Translations under genes and position numbers: made by a program
Assembly: GCF_027409185.1 (NCBI RefSeq)
Contig: NC_084464.1
Span: forward strand, 50,629,095-50,693,094
DNA length: 64,000 nt
Direction: 5' to 3'
Origin: Cynocephalus volans
Lineage: Eukaryota; Chordata; Mammalia; Dermoptera; Cynocephalidae
In this document: one piece after another, positions 43,301-56,099 of the stretch
How the letters are laid out: each line of letters opens with the position of its first letter
Position numbering within the stretch: the stretch's first letter is position 1
The notes under the pieces: model-generated
The model's input: the letters and a program-made list of their open reading frames with translations, nothing else
Databases searched by the model: none
Told to the model about the DNA's origin: nothing

Positions 43301-45989
43301 CTAATGGACGGAGTTTTCCAAGGGGGGAGGGAAAAATCAATTAATGGAGAGTCTAATGTGGCCAGGCCTGATGGCAGAGCATGGCCTGACATCCGGAGGT
43401 GATAAGGGACTTTCCGAGGCTGAACCAATAAAGCGATTGGAGGAAAAAGAAGAAAAACACCCCTCAGATCAATTTTATGTACAATGGACAGCGAATGCAG
43501 AGTAAACAGAGCAGCTGGGCACGGGCCTCTTTCCACCTGAACGAGCCCTGAGATAAGGAAAAGGACAGGCCGCCCACCCCAGCAACCCACATAGGTATTC
43601 GCTTGTGAAGTCACCCAATGGACATATCCGCACAGATAAAAAAGGACGCTTTCCAAACTGGAACCAAGAGTAGAAGACAAGGCCCACCTGCCCCAAGTGC
43701 GGGCCTGTAGGAAAGGGCAAGTGGACAGAAGCATCCTGGTTTCAGACCCTGCCGCCTGACAGATGGCACCAGGGGCTGGGTTCTGGATGTGGGTGCTTGG
43801 GCTCCTGGAGGTCTCTCCACAGGAAGGCTGTAGGAGAATGTCCCATGTGGAGGCGGGGGTGGGGCAGTTAGGAATGGGTCTTTATCTGCCCTGGTGACCA
43901 GAGACTATGATGTCAGAGGAGGTCCAGCCTTCTCTGTGACCAGCAGAGAGGACGGGGAAAGCTGACTCAAGGGAAAACCTCGAAACAAACAAATACACCT
44001 GTTACTGATCTTGTTCAGGAAGCAGGGCTAAGAGTGGGGCTATGGTGGAAGTGCGGGAGGGGGTTCCCATTTTCACCAGCCCAGAGAGCGTGACTGAAAG
44101 AGCCCCACAGCCCTTGTCTAAGTGGGGCTTCCCTCAGAGCAGATCCTGAGCATAATGTGGGTGCGAGTAGTTCATCTGGGACGTGATCCTGGGGAGCACT
44201 GGTGGGGAAGAGAGACAGGGAAGGGAAGGTGGGCAACGTGGGGTACATAACTGAGCAGGTGACTGCTGTGGGCAACAGGGGCTCAATCCTGCTGGGGACC
44301 TCTGGGAGACAGGGTAGAGCTCACTTTAGAGTTGTCCCACAGAGTGGTGAGGAAGCTGGGGTGCTTATCCCCAAACTCCTGTCCCTCATTAATTGAGGAT
44401 TGCTCCAGGCCTTCACTGCCAGCCTGTCCTGCACATGGGCTGGGAGTGCTCCTGTGTCCAAAGAGAACCTTCAGCTAGAGAGATGCAGGTGCTCAGGACA
44501 GGAAGCTGTTGATGTACATGGAGACTGTCTGCTAAAGCTGCACATGACCTCCAGGTGGGCGGGGGGTTATGAGCAGGGCTGTGACAGTGTCTGTCACAGA
44601 CTCCTAGCTCTCCACCCCTTTTAATGGGTCACTGAAGTTTATAATTTCTGCAGAGAATTGGCTCGCCTGAAAACCTTAGTGGAGGGGGGGTCAGTTTGTT
44701 GTGGAACATCAGGTAAATGCCCCCTGGAAGCATGACAAGAGTGGGAGGACCATATCCCTCCCCTCTCTCTTGATGTTGAGTCACTCAAATCAGCATGTCA
44801 GCACCAGTCTGGTGGCCCAGTCTCAAATACTGCCATGAAAGTAATGCCATCACCAGTCAGTGGGGATGATTTGCTCATTAGGCTGTTCTCTTGGAACCAG
44901 AAACTAACCAAGAGGCCCCAGGAAAACTCTACAGGCCTGAGTCCTAGAGCATATTGGGACATCTGGTTGACCCAATGCATGAGCTGTAGAGCTCCCAGCT
45001 GTGTTAGAGGTGGCCCACATCGATGACATTGGTGGCCATGGCTGATCCCAGCACCAAAGGTAGACTTAGAAAGTTTCTAGCAAAGCACTTCAAAGCACAG
45101 GATCCCCTGAGGCAGGGGGTCCAGGACAGGAGACCTCTTGCCTTGGTGTAAGGATGGTGATATAAAAGACAAACCCAAAAGTTATTTCAGAGAAAAGATG
45201 ACAACAGATCACACACCTGGGGCCAGAGGAGACTTGGGTTGGCCTGGAAAAGGCTGCCTTCTTGAGTGAATTGAGAGGAAGGAGCACAGACCTAACCAGC
45301 TCCCTGCTCTTGGCTCTTGCCCCTCAGTTGCGTAAAACTGGCTCAGCCCTGCTGGCTGGCAGAGGGCCGTGGAAACCCTGCATAAAGCAGTTTCCCCTAG
45401 AGAGGGCTGCTGCCTCCTCCCGTGCCTACAGAGGAGAATCCAGCGCCACATCCAGAGGCGACTTTCCACGTAGCGAGGTGGAGTCGGTATTAAAGATGAT
45501 GCTACTTCCCCTCCCACACTTCGCACGGATGTTTTCAGCTCTCACCGTTCACAGCTGACCTCTCCACACCGACTCTGCCTGAAAGCCCTGGACACACATG
45601 GCAGAGCACTCTCCGCGTCTCATATAGCCCGAATCCTCACAAATCCTCTTTTCTGCTGCACTCCATGTCCCATGCTTCCTCACGTCACCGAACCCCTCAC
45701 CTGCCACCCTCGTTCTAAGCCTTCCTTCTCTGCCTGCCCCTCCACACCTCGCCCCGCTCCCACACCCTTACCCACTTGACAGTGAGCCCAGGCCCATCCT
45801 GTCCCACCCCACTCCTTCTTAACTCATATTCTCTTGTTTGCTTCTTTACCATCCACCTTCCTAATTAGAATGTAAGTTCCAAGAGGGCTGGCACTTGCTC
45901 TGTCTTGATCACCTGAGACTCCTCAGAACTTAGCACAGTGGATGGATATCCCTGTTAAAGAATGACCAGATGAATGAGCCACGTTTACA
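40346..45989. other. Intergenic region between KCNK16 and KIF6
   Basis: No supported gene. Two stretches (about 40490-40720 and 44130-44420) share the same text ('cccctgagagaggcatttga' against 'cctcagagcagatcctgagc') in related order and are probably copies of one old repeat. An L2 3' end lies near 45830-45975. Open frames of 194 and 242 codons on the minus strand (about 41.6-42.2 and 43.0-43.7 kb) are unrecognised and probably chance. Confidence 0.45.
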
Positions 45990-45999
45990 TTTAAGGAAC

Positions 46000-46220
46000 T
46001 ACAAAGAGCAACTTTCTGCCTATATTTTAAACGCTTCCATTGCATTTTCAAAAATGTTCTTGTGCACTTATTTTACCATCTATGTCATTCTTGGGGTCTG
46101 TTTGTATCGATTGGTTTTTATTCTCATATGCTCCATATTTTCCTGCTTCTTTGCATGCCTGGTAATTTTTTATTCGTTGCCATGCTTTGTGAATTCCACA
46201 CTGTGAGATACTGGATTTTA

Positions 46221-46262
<42 letters not shown>

Positions 46263-46530
46263 GTACTCATATTCCTTTAAATATTTTTGAATTTTATTTT
46301 AAGAATCAGTGAAGTTAGTTGGCAACTCACTGGAAACAATTTGACTCTTCTGAGGCTGGCTTTTTAAAGTTTTGTTATGTAGGACCAGAGCGATCTTTCC
46401 TCTAGGGCTAATTTGCCCCCACTTCTGAGGCAATACCCTTCCGTGTCTCTATTCAGTGACCCTTTTGTGAAGAGTTTCTCCACTCTGGCTGTTGGAAACA
46501 TGAACTACTCCCAGCCCTGTGTTATCTGTA
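46000..46530. mobile_element. L1M LINE fragment with microsatellite
   Basis: 'gcatgcctggtaatttttta', 'caatttgactcttctgaggc', 'gggctaatttgcccccactt' and 'ctcccagccctgtgtt' follow the 3' region of old L1M elements. A (TG)n run (46222-46261) lies within it. Confidence 0.65.
46222..46261. repeat. (TG)n microsatellite
   Basis: About 20 uninterrupted TG units. Confidence 0.95.
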
Positions 46531-47124
46531 AATTATTCCACCTGTTCCTTTCTGGTGGTTCTTTCTCCTGCCTTGGGTAGTTTCCTCACAGGCAGACATT
46601 GATTGGCAGTTGCCCGAAGACTCACGAGTAGCCCTCTGAAGATCTCCAGAGCATGTTCTCTCTCTCTCTCTCTCTTTTTCTCCCCCCCCCATCTCTGGGA
46701 CTCTGTCTTGCAAATTTAAGCTACCTTGGCCTCCCTGGATTCCAGCTCCATTTCCTCAACTCCGGGAAACCACCAGACTCCACCCAGTTCCCCCTTCCTG
46801 AGCTGCAGCCTGCAAACTCTCTGCAGGCAGTAAGTTGGAGCAGTCATAGGACTCACCTCATTTGTTCCCCTCCTCTTGGGGAATCAATGCCCTGGACTGT
46901 CTATTATTCAACATCTGCAAACCGATGTTTATATGTGTTGTCTAGTTTTCAGTCATTTAAAGCAGGAGGGTAAAGCAGGAGGATAAATCAAGTCCCTGTT
47001 GCTCCATAATGGCTGTAAGTGGCAGTCCACTCATGTACAACCTACTCTCAAGCACCTTTCAATACATGGCACGAAGAGATGGAATGAACTCTGGACTCAA
47101 AAATTCTGAGATGTACCATCTCTG

Positions 47125-47520
47125 AGTTTCTGTTCAGTCAGCTATTGCTACAATTAATGCTATGTAATGAACTACCCTGAATCTCAGTGGTTTATGACAA
47201 GAAGCATTTATTCTCATGATGATAGGTCTTTCGGATCAGCCACGGTTCAGCTGATTCCGGCTGGGCTTGACTGGAAAGCGCCACTCCAGGCTGTAGCCTG
47301 GACTCAAGTCTGTGCTTTGAATGTTCCAGGATTTAGACTGAAGGGCAGCAGCTACCCAGGGCATGTTTATCTCAAGACAGATCACTGGAGTGCGAGAGGC
47401 AAGCCCAACTAGGCAAGTGCATTTCTAGCCTCTGCTTGCATCATGTTTGCCAACATCCCATTGGTCAAAGCAAATCACAGAGCCAAGCCCAAATGTAAGG
47501 GGTCATGGAGTATACTCCGC
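47125..47520. repeat. Old interspersed repeat, family unsettled
   Basis: 'cagtcagctattgctacaat', 'aatctcagtggtttatgaca', 'cccattggtcaaagcaaatc' follows a common mammalian layout (LTR- or LINE-end-like), but I cannot name it safely. Confidence 0.5.
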
Positions 47521-48259
47521 CCGCTGAGGCCACGACAAAGCTTTGGATGTGTAATTCTATTCTGGGCAGTAAAGAATTTAAACAAGTTATTTAATATACT
47601 ACTGCTTCTTTATCTTGCTTTCTGGAAATCCCTTTTGGCACGGTCCAAGCAATCCACATTCCGACCCTTCCCCCACCCCATTTCCTGACAAGGGAATGGT
47701 AGCACCAGTGGGATTCTAGCAGGACTGGGCTGGAGCCCATGGCCAGGCTGCTTTCCAGAACACATTTTGCAAAACCCCGTATTTTGGCTCGAGTGAACTC
47801 AGATACTTCTTGTCCATCCAGGTGGATCTCTGGAGTCTTTTTAAAGCATTCCATCCATTTCTCCCATTTGCAGAGGCAATGAACTTTGGGGAAGATGCAC
47901 TGTGGTCAAGCATGTATCCACACCCAAGGTCCCGCTTCCATTAGGAAGGAACGTTTTGAGCTGGAGGCTACACACACATATGACCAGCTTAGCAGGACAC
48001 TCATGGCCCGAGATCCTCTGGGTCGTCTGTTTTTCTGTCTTCTTCATTTCCCTCCCTGTCTTAGTGGTTGCTCCAGGAGGATGGTTCATACCGTGCAGGG
48101 GCCATACCACAAATCTGTCAATAAGGCCTTTGGATCCAGGAGATAACGTTTTAGGGGGAGACCTAAAGTCAATAGACTCAAAGCAGTTCTAGAAGGCCGA
48201 GGGCTCCAAAGAATGCCACGAGGGACACTGGCAAACTCTATGCTATTTTCATGACTTCT

Positions 48260-48260
<1 letters not shown>

Positions 48261-48299
<39 letters not shown>
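48261..48299. repeat. (TG)n microsatellite
   Basis: About 19 uninterrupted TG units. Confidence 0.95.
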
Positions 48300-48302
<3 letters not shown>

Positions 48303-48544
48303 TATATGTGTGCCCCGTGGACTCTTGGGGAGACTTCTAGAATCAGGTTGTAAGGTATCTGTTTGTTCTTCCCCTGGTTCTACAGACTCTACTGAAGACT
48401 TACCATGTGCCATAGAACTGTGAGGGCCAGGAGTGGACCAGAGAGACTGGCCCCTGCCCTGACGGGACTTGGCTACAGAGCCACAGGGTGGTCGTAGGAT
48501 TGATGCTAGCCTGAGGAGCACATCTGGGTCTGACTCTGCCCCTC

Positions 48545-48775
48545 ATAAATTGAAGGACTATTTATTGAACACTGACTCTGTGCTGGTGACACAGCAGTGA
48601 GCAAGACAAATATGTCCCCGTTGTCATGGAGCTTTTAGTCTTATGGGGGTTGCAGGCCATTACAAAAATAAACAAGTAAAGAAAGATAGTGTCAGGTGGT
48701 GATGAAGAAAATAAAACAGTAATGGGATAGAGAGCAGCTAGAGGTTATTCTAGGTGGGGTGGTTGGGGAAAGCTC
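48545..48775 (+). repeat. Old LINE-like repeat fragment
   Basis: 'ctatttattgaacactgact', 'gtgacacagcagtgagcaag', 'cattacaaaaataaacaag' is a common ancient mammalian repeat layout; family not settled. Confidence 0.5.
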
Positions 48776-49044
48776 CCATGAGGAGGGGACATTTCCCACT
48801 AACTAGCTGTACAACAGCGAGCCACGTTTCCTTTTTGCTTCAGTTTTCTAATTATGTAAACTAGGGGTGTGGATTAGAGGAGCTCTATGGGCCTGCCTAG
48901 CTTTGAAAGATAATGATTTTATCTTCTCCTGCATGATCCTTTTACCCAGTTCTAAAAAAGGAAAAATCAAGCCAATTATACCATATTATTTCTCTGCTCT
49001 CCCTCCAGGGTCACGAGGTCCTGTATTTACAGGACAGAGATAAC

Positions 49045-50028
49045 GGGAGCCGTGGACAAGCACTTTATTCCATTAGCTTCTCTTCCAGGTGCCGCCCTCT
49101 CCCACTCCCACCCCCTCCCAACCGCAGCCGGGCTGGAGCCCCTGATGCAGGCCGCGGTTCTCCACGGGCATCTGCCACTGGGTCTGCGTCACCGAGCCAC
49201 TGCCTGGAGTGTTGAGAGGAATCACTGAGAGGACCCTCCCGGCAGCTATGTTTTCCCATTGGAGCAGAGGGTTCAGCCCCAAGTGGCTGGGTGAAGGCTG
49301 TGAGTCCCGAGGTGCCCACGCTGCCCTCTCTCAAGCTCCCTGCAGAGCTCCCGGGAGCTGTCCACTGCTCTTGGTGCTGTGATGTCCTTAGACTCTGCAG
49401 TGTGGATGGCTCCCTAGAGCCACAGCTGCTCCAGGCACTGCCCACAGGTCATCCTGGCCATGAGGTTGATGGGGGAGGGTTTGGTCTGGGAGACCGGGAT
49501 TGGCCATCAAGATGCCCTGCATTCTACTGCCTCGCCTGTGGCTCTGATGTCCTGCCTGGCCTGCCACAGCCGTTCCTGAGCTTCTAAACCAGGGCCCGGG
49601 CCAGTAAATAGCTAAAAACAACTAGTTATTATTCCCATCCCCCCATTCCAGCAATGTGAGCGTCCCCTGCCACTACACTGTGATGGTACCATTTCATAAT
49701 CTCAGAGGCTTATCCTTCTCTATGGGAAGCTTCACTACAATAATGAGCTGACGCCCTTATCCATCCCCTAGTGCCTGGCATTGCCCAGCCCTGCCAGCAG
49801 CTCCAGCAACCACACAGAGGATGTCACTGTCAGCCTCATCCCCAACCTCTCTGGCGGTCTCCAGGTCATCATCCTTAAAGAAACACAGCCCCCTCCATTG
49901 GAATCAAAGTCACTAGTTGCTCCCAGCAGCCCATAGATCATTTCTGAAGCCAGAGCGAGTGAGGGGTGGTGTCTTCATCTGCACTTCATTCTCGCTGGCA
50001 CAGCGCAGGCTGGACTCCTACTGGAAAT
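49045..50028 (-). other. KIF6: KIF6 3' UTR
   Basis: The interval runs from the KIF6 stop at 50029 down to just past the first minus-strand AATAAA at 49064-49069. It is free of obvious repeats, as expected for a transcribed 3' UTR of about 1 kb. The cleavage point is inferred. Confidence 0.6.
49064..49069 (-). terminator. KIF6: KIF6 poly(A) signal
   Basis: The first AATAAA on the minus strand after the KIF6 stop codon, in the context gaataaagtgc. A further AATAAA at 41805 is far downstream and less likely. Confidence 0.6.
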
Positions 50029-50045
50029 TCAGTTGCCTCCCAAAC
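50029..50045 (-). CDS. KIF6: KIF6 last coding exon (five codons plus stop)
   Basis: Acceptor cctttcag, then GT TTG GGA GGC AAC TGA. Joined to the T ending the previous exon it reads Cys-Leu-Gly-Gly-Asn-stop. The recalled human KIF6 ends Cys-Leu-Gly-Ser-Asn, so phase, length and residues agree. Only 17 coding bases lie here; the rest of the exon is 3' UTR. Confidence 0.9.
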
Positions 50046-50574
50046 CTGAAAGGAGACAGGATGCTCCTGGTTAGGCTGTGCATGTGGGCACTGACTTTCA
50101 CTGGGACTTAAGGGGGAGGAGAGGAGGCTGCTGGCCACTGCCCAGGCCTTGGGCAGCACATCTTTGTGTCCTGCCTCCCGGGGCCACATTGACTCCCCAA
50201 TGTCTGAGGGAAGATGCTTCCTCTGCCCTTTGCAAAAGTTTCATCTTCCTGGGCCAGGACCAACACTCATCTTCCAACCCTGTGGTTTTCACTGACCTCC
50301 TACTTGATCCCCTGAGAGCCTCTCCTTGCCTTTTGCTCCAGATATGAATTATAATTCGGAATGGCTCCTCCTGACCCCATGGCCCCCATCCTGTCACCTC
50401 CTGTGGCTAGGCATGGAGAAGGGTTCTCTAGATTGAGAACCAGGACCCCTGAGTTCTAGCCAGGATGATTCCCAACCTGTGGTGTGACTTTGGGCAGATC
50501 TTGTTAGTTCTCTAGGCCTAGCATTCTTCATTTCCAAGTTGCCAGAGCTCTCTGGAAAAAGCAAGGTAGCTAGC

Positions 50575-50745
50575 ATAGCTCCTTGCTTCTCAAAGCGTGA
50601 TCCAGGGACCAGCGGCACCAGCATCCTATGGGAGCTTGTTAAGAAATGCTGGGTCTGGGACCCCACCCAGACTGACTGGATCAGAATCTGCATTTTAACA
50701 AAATCCTTATATTCACTGGCACATTACAGTGTGAGAAGGACTGGT
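50575..50745 (+). mobile_element. MER5A hAT-Charlie copy
   Basis: 'ctcaaagcgtgatccaggga', 'gggagcttgttaagaaatgc' and 'ggatcagaatctgcatttta' are MER5A text, in the last KIF6 intron. Confidence 0.88.
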
Positions 50746-51224
50746 ATGAGTGACTTGCAATTAATTTGCTTAAAGAGCAAAAGGGAATTTCTGAGATTCT
50801 TGGGTAAGGTAATGAACACAGTATTTTAAAAAATTGCAGTGGGCAGAGAGATTGAGTGGTGAGGCTGGTGAGGGAATGGGAGAGGAGGCAGCTGCAGCCA
50901 ACCAGGTGCGGCCATGGGGACCTGGCAGTGGGTGAAAAGTGTGGGCTTGTTCTGCTTGATACTGCTGAGGACAAACTGGTAACTCTTGGTGACACATTGA
51001 ATGTGGGAGGTAGTGGGGAGGAAGAGATTGAAAACAATTCAAGGCTATGAGCCCTTCAGATCTAGTTCTGTGTGCAAGACCCAGGCTGGCCTCACTGTTT
51101 AATTAAACAGAGATGGTCCTTATTTTTAAGATATTCTGACCTGTCCTAATTGAATTCTAGAAAAGGAAGGAAGAAGACAAGGTGCACCAGAGCTTATGAA
51201 AGTGGTGTGTTCCCATCACTCCAG

Positions 51225-51375
51225 AGGCATGGTTCCCAGCTCTGCTGCATGAAGGAAACCCCTGGAAGCCCTTAGAAATCCTGATGCCCAGGCCACGCCC
51301 CAGACTCATTACATCAGGATCTCTGGGGTGGTCCCAGGTGACTCCCATTCACAGCCAGGGCTGAAACCCACTGCT
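51225..51375 (+). mobile_element. MER5A hAT-Charlie copy
   Basis: 'cctggaagcccttagaaatc', 'cccaggccacgccccagact' and 'acatcaggatctctggggtg' are MER5A text, in the last KIF6 intron about 600 bases from another copy. Confidence 0.85.
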
Positions 51376-52924
51376 TTCATCTCTCTGGTCCAGGGATTGG
51401 CAGGGGAGGGGCTGGGAAGAAACACTACAGAACAGGGCTGTGAGCACACTACACTGTAGGACACAGTTCCTCATGCTCAGACCTCAACACAAAATAAAAG
51501 GTGCCATTTCTAGTTCATTCACTGTATAAACTCCAGTTCAGGGACAGAGCTCTCAGTCTATATTGGGATTTTGATTACTGTGGCTTCCTAGGACAGAGGG
51601 TGCTGCTACAGATACACTATTAAAAAAATCACACCTCATGGTGTTGGGCCAGTTCTCACACGGAGGCCGACTTCCCTGCTAACTACTCCGTGGTGCTTGG
51701 CAGTTTATGAGGGACTTTTATGGACACTCTCAGGAGAGGCTGACAGCCCAGGCAAGGGTGGAATCTGTACATGACGGACACTGAGAAGGAGCTTCAGGGA
51801 GGTGGCCTGCCCCAGGTCACACAGGGCAGAGATGGCCCTTGAATTTAGGTCTCTTTCCCTCCAATTCTGTGCTCTTTCCCTTTCCCCGGGAGGGTTCCTG
51901 AACACAGGAGAGAGCTGGAGAGGAGCTGGACAGGCTGGGGAAGGCGGGCTCGGTGGCTCCCTGGCAGGGCCTCCTCCTGCACACCTGGGGAAGACGGATG
52001 TGTGGCTGTGGAGGTCACACCAAGGTTCCTTTCCAGATGGAAATACTTCCAAACTCAGAGATTAAGGAAGATTTTTTTTAAAAGGCCTCTTGAAAGGGGT
52101 TAACCTCATTTTCTCAGATGTAAAAACCATCCTTGGCAGTTGGAAATGGCAGATCTGACTCCAAGGATGACTAATGCCACTTACGGGGGACATATACCTG
52201 TCCACACATGCCCCTGGCAGGGATTTAAATGTTCCACGGCTTTTCTATGAATCCTAAATCAGGTAGATTCATCCTGGCCCTTGGTGAAGTTTAAGAGCCA
52301 GCGAGGCTTATGTTAAATCTCCCTCTCTGGGCTTCTGCTCCCTGGCTGATAATCGCACATTCCCCGTTAATGAGCTCTCCTGCAGAAGCCGCGGCAGCGC
52401 TGAGTGCTGAATTAAGAGCAGAGAGCCCTGGGCAGGGAGAGCAAAGTGTTTGCTTTGGCTGAGAAGGTGCCTGGGCTCCAGCCTGCATGTTTGCCTGACG
52501 GGTCAGCCTGACAAGTGGGCTGGGTGGACAGTGCTGTGTGGTGGGATCAGGGCCTTCTGCCATGTGTCTGGAGACGTCACGCCTGCTGGTCCTTTGGCCC
52601 TGACCTGGAGGGAGAGGGACTCCTTGTCAACCCACCTTTGACTTCCTTTGTAGCTCATGGTCATTGAGAACTCAGGATTATTTTCTTCCTTTAGGAATAA
52701 AAATTAAACCCTGGAACTTTTTGGTTTGCTTTGATGAATTACTTCCAGGCCGCTGTTTGTTTGGACAACAAAGCTCCCCAGCTGCACGGTGGGTGGAGGC
52801 TGAGGTCACTCTTCTCCTGTCAATGCTGGTCCCTTCTGGCAAACTCCCAACAGCAGGGTGGGCACATCTTGACAGTCATAGCTTTTCAAGATAGCGTGGC
52901 CAGTGGAGAGAGGGCAGAACAGCT
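51376..52924. other. KIF6 last intron, unique part
   Basis: No exon found. The stretch 52195-52420 reads like repeat-free, evenly mixed sequence ('gataatcgcacattccccgt', 'agcgctgagtgctgaattaa') of the kind often conserved as non-coding elements. Nothing else is supported. Confidence 0.35.
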
Positions 52925-53105
52925 GGGTAATCCTGTCTCGGCCATTTATTAGCGATGTAACTTTGAGCAGGTTATTCAAGCTCTGCATGCCTCAGTTTCC
53001 TCCCCTGTCAAAAAGGGGATTTGAATCTTGGCTCTGTATGCCTCACAGGAGTGTTGACAGCATCAAATAAAGCAACACAAATGAAAACGTTATAAATGGT
53101 CATTT
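52925..53105. repeat. MIR SINE
   Basis: 'gccatttattagcgatgtaa', 'catgcctcagtttcctcccc' and 'aaataaagcaacacaaatga' follow the MIR order. Confidence 0.8.
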
Positions 53106-54339
53106 GCCATATGCATTTTTATTGAATGTATCTGCCGTTCGGTGTGGCTCTCTGTACCGTCCGGGGACAGTGTTAGTGGGAAGACAGCATTCTGATGCAG
53201 ACCTTGGGTTTAAGCCTCTTCTCTTCTGAGTTGGATTGTGACATCTCTCTTGTATGTACAAAAGATTAGTGAACAGAATGTAAACTACATTCTTACCTGT
53301 AGGCTTCGTGAGGGGCGGAATGATGCTGATTTCTATGAATTTCTTACAGGGGCGGGTCTGCCAGCCCCAGAGACCGCGCCCTGCCCCTGCTTATGTCCTG
53401 GACACCCCCCTCCCACTTTCTCAAGGAAGTGGCTCCTGCACTTCTGGGCCCGTCTTCCACCGCATCACCACTTCCCTCTTTCTGCTGGACCATTCCTTCC
53501 GGTACATAAACACGTTTTTCTGGTTCTCATTTAACACAAACAGAAGCCTCCCCCCTCGCGCCTGCTTCCCTTCAGCTCCTGCTCCGTCGCCTGCTCCTGT
53601 CCACAACTGGATGCCCCGCAGAGCTGCCCCTGCTCCTGGCCTCAGCTTCTCCCCTCCTTCTTTCCTCAGCCACTCCCAGTCTCCTGCCTGAGATGGCCCT
53701 TGTGCTCAGCCACCCTGACAAGCACGGTGGCGGGCGTCTGTTCACATCCTGTCCCCCCCCCAGCCTCCCAGCAGCATCGGACTCTGCTGACAGGTCCCTC
53801 CCTGGAACCCGTTCTCCTGCGGACCTGCCAGACCTGCCGAGGCTGCGCTCCCTCCCCTGCTGTCCCTCCCTCACCCTGGCGGCATCTTCTCAGCGTCTCG
53901 GCTTCAGCGTCTCGGCTTCAGCGCCTCGGGGATCTGTCCTCAGCAATCAGAATAGCTGTGTCCACCCTTCAGAGGAGAGTTTACCCAGTCCCATAGCTTT
54001 AAACACCACCCAGACACGACGACTCCCATGGTTCTTTTTCTAGCCCAGACCTCCTTGCTGAGCTCCAGACGCGTGCCCGGCTGTGCACTCGACATCCCCT
54101 CTTGGATGTCAACGGCATTTGAACTTCGAATGGGCTGACCGGAACCATCCGTTCCTCCGGCTCCTTCCCTCTGACATCTACGCCTCTCCTCCTTTCTCAT
54201 TTCAGTAAATGACACCACCACCCTCTTGGTGGCTCTGATCAAAAGCCCAGGAGGTGCGTGGACTCTTCCCTTCCCTCCCACCTCATGTCCAACCCACTGG
54301 CAAGTCCAGGCCACTCGCGTCCCTCTCCTGCCCCTCACG
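53106..54339. other. KIF6 last intron, unique part
   Basis: Pyrimidine-rich, repeat-poor sequence. Open frames of 100-130 codons occur on both strands without recognisable products. A short direct repeat 'gcgtctcggcttca' occurs near 53893 and 53907. Confidence 0.4.
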
Positions 54340-54960
54340 GCAGCCTGATAACTGGTCTGCTCTTGGTCCCTACAATCTACACCACATCCGACAGCCAGCG
54401 TGAGCTTCCTGAAGCATCAATCGGATCGTATCACTCCCACGGTTACGGTGCTTCAGCGGGTTCCCAGTACACCTGGAATAACGTCCAGCCTCCCTCTCCC
54501 TTGCCTATAAGGCCAGTGTGGTCTGGCCCCTGCCCTCCCGCTCTCTGCCCTCCAGCCATTCTGGCTTCCTTCCCGCCCTGTGACCAAGCAAAGCTCCTCT
54601 CCCGTCAGGACTTTTCGCTTTGTTCTGCTTGGACCGCGTGCTCCCTACAGAGAGCATCGCATGGCTGCTCCATCCCCTTATTCGGCTGTCAGCTTGAAGT
54701 TCCCTTCTCTAGAGACGACTCCCCACTTACCCAGCTAGAAGCAGCCTTCCCGCTTGCTGCCCACAACATCACATACTTTAGCTATTTCGTAGCACTTGTT
54801 ATCGCCTCAAATGATCTTGTTTTTTGTTAATGTGATCATTGTCTGTCCCCCAGAGCGTCAGTTTCTCATGGGCTTGGCTCTGTCTCATTGCCTCCCGTAG
54901 CTCCAGCACTCGTAGTAGGGCCTGGCATACAGAAGGCGCCCAGTAAATGCAGGGCTCGGT
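54340..54960 (+). repeat. Long L2 LINE 3' segment
   Basis: About 600 bases in L2 order: 'gcttcctgaagcatcaatcg', 'gtgcttcagcgggttcccag', 'ctccagccattctggcttcc', 'ttagctatttcgtagcactt', 'gggcctggcatacagaaggc'. The longest L2 copy in the window. The open frame over it (54258-54830) is a by-product. Confidence 0.85.
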
Positions 54961-56099
54961 GACTGATGGGCTGTCCATTACTGTTCAGTGCCCAACGTAT
55001 CACTGGAGTATCTGGGGCATAGATGGGGCCTTGGAGATCACTGAATCCGATTTTTTTTTTTCTTTTTCAGACAAGGAAACTGAGGATGAGAGAAGGTCAG
55101 GACGTCACAGTCAGTTGGTGGCGGAGCTGGGCTGTCTCAGGCCTCAGAGGAGACCCGATGATGGTGTGATGCTGCTGGTCCTGGTGGTGAAGAGCACATA
55201 AGCAGGCTGGCATCCCAGCGCCGTGAGGGCCACACGCAAAGGCCTCCTTCAGCTGCGGTGCTCCTTTCAGGAGCAGACGTCCTGCTGTCCTAACCGCAGA
55301 CAGGTTGAGAGTAAGTGAAGCCCCTCAGGGCAGGGATCGGTCCTTAAAGATCCAACTCTGCCTTTCTGACTTGCAAAGGCCATGTTAAGCCAGTCTAGTA
55401 GCCTTTGGGTTACTGGGACGAGGCTAAGACTAAATGCAGGGCTGGGGCAAGGGGCCCTGGGACTTGTCCCTGTGGTGTGTGGGGAATGGAAAGCAGAAGA
55501 AAAGGCCCGACCGGAGCAGATGGGAGGCGGGCAGCGGCCAATGCAGGGGAGTGACGGGGAGGGACAGGCCAGTGACGAAGGTGGGGAAGGGCCATCTCCT
55601 TCTCTTCCTGTTGTCTGACACGCCACACAGATTTCCTCTGTGACTGTTGCAGTGTCCTCAGGCCTGGGCCTTCAAGTGCTGTTTACATCTATAACTCCTT
55701 GGCAGGAACCGTGCTCTGACAGGAGACTGAGGTTTCTAGCCAGGGCCTCAACAAGCTCCCAAGCCATCACTCGGCCCCTTCCTGTTTGGAGAAGGCTGGG
55801 CGAAGCAGAGAGCTGCCTTTGGGGACAGAGAACGAGAGGAGCTGAAGACCTGGACGAGGGGGAGAGCTCTGCCAAGCGGGCCAGGAGCACCGGGGCCGCC
55901 CTCCCGCTTGGGCCTGTCCTGGTGTTGCTGATGCTCCCCGTTGGGACTTCCTCCAGGAGGACACAGGGGCCGAGCATGTGAGAAGTGACCGGAAGGCCAG
56001 CCCTGTGGCTTTTCCTACTCCCTTTTCACCTCACACTTGCTCCAGCTCCCCTGGGGTGACCTGTGGCCCTGGAGCAGCCACTGAGAGAAAGGCACTTAC

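Noticed and set aside
43006-43734. A 242-codon minus-strand open frame
   Set aside because: No recognisable family, no promoter or splice support, and it overlaps open frames in other registers. Probably chance, though not excluded.
54258-54830. A 190-codon plus-strand open frame
   Set aside because: It lies over a long L2 3' segment in an orientation and region that is not L2 coding sequence.
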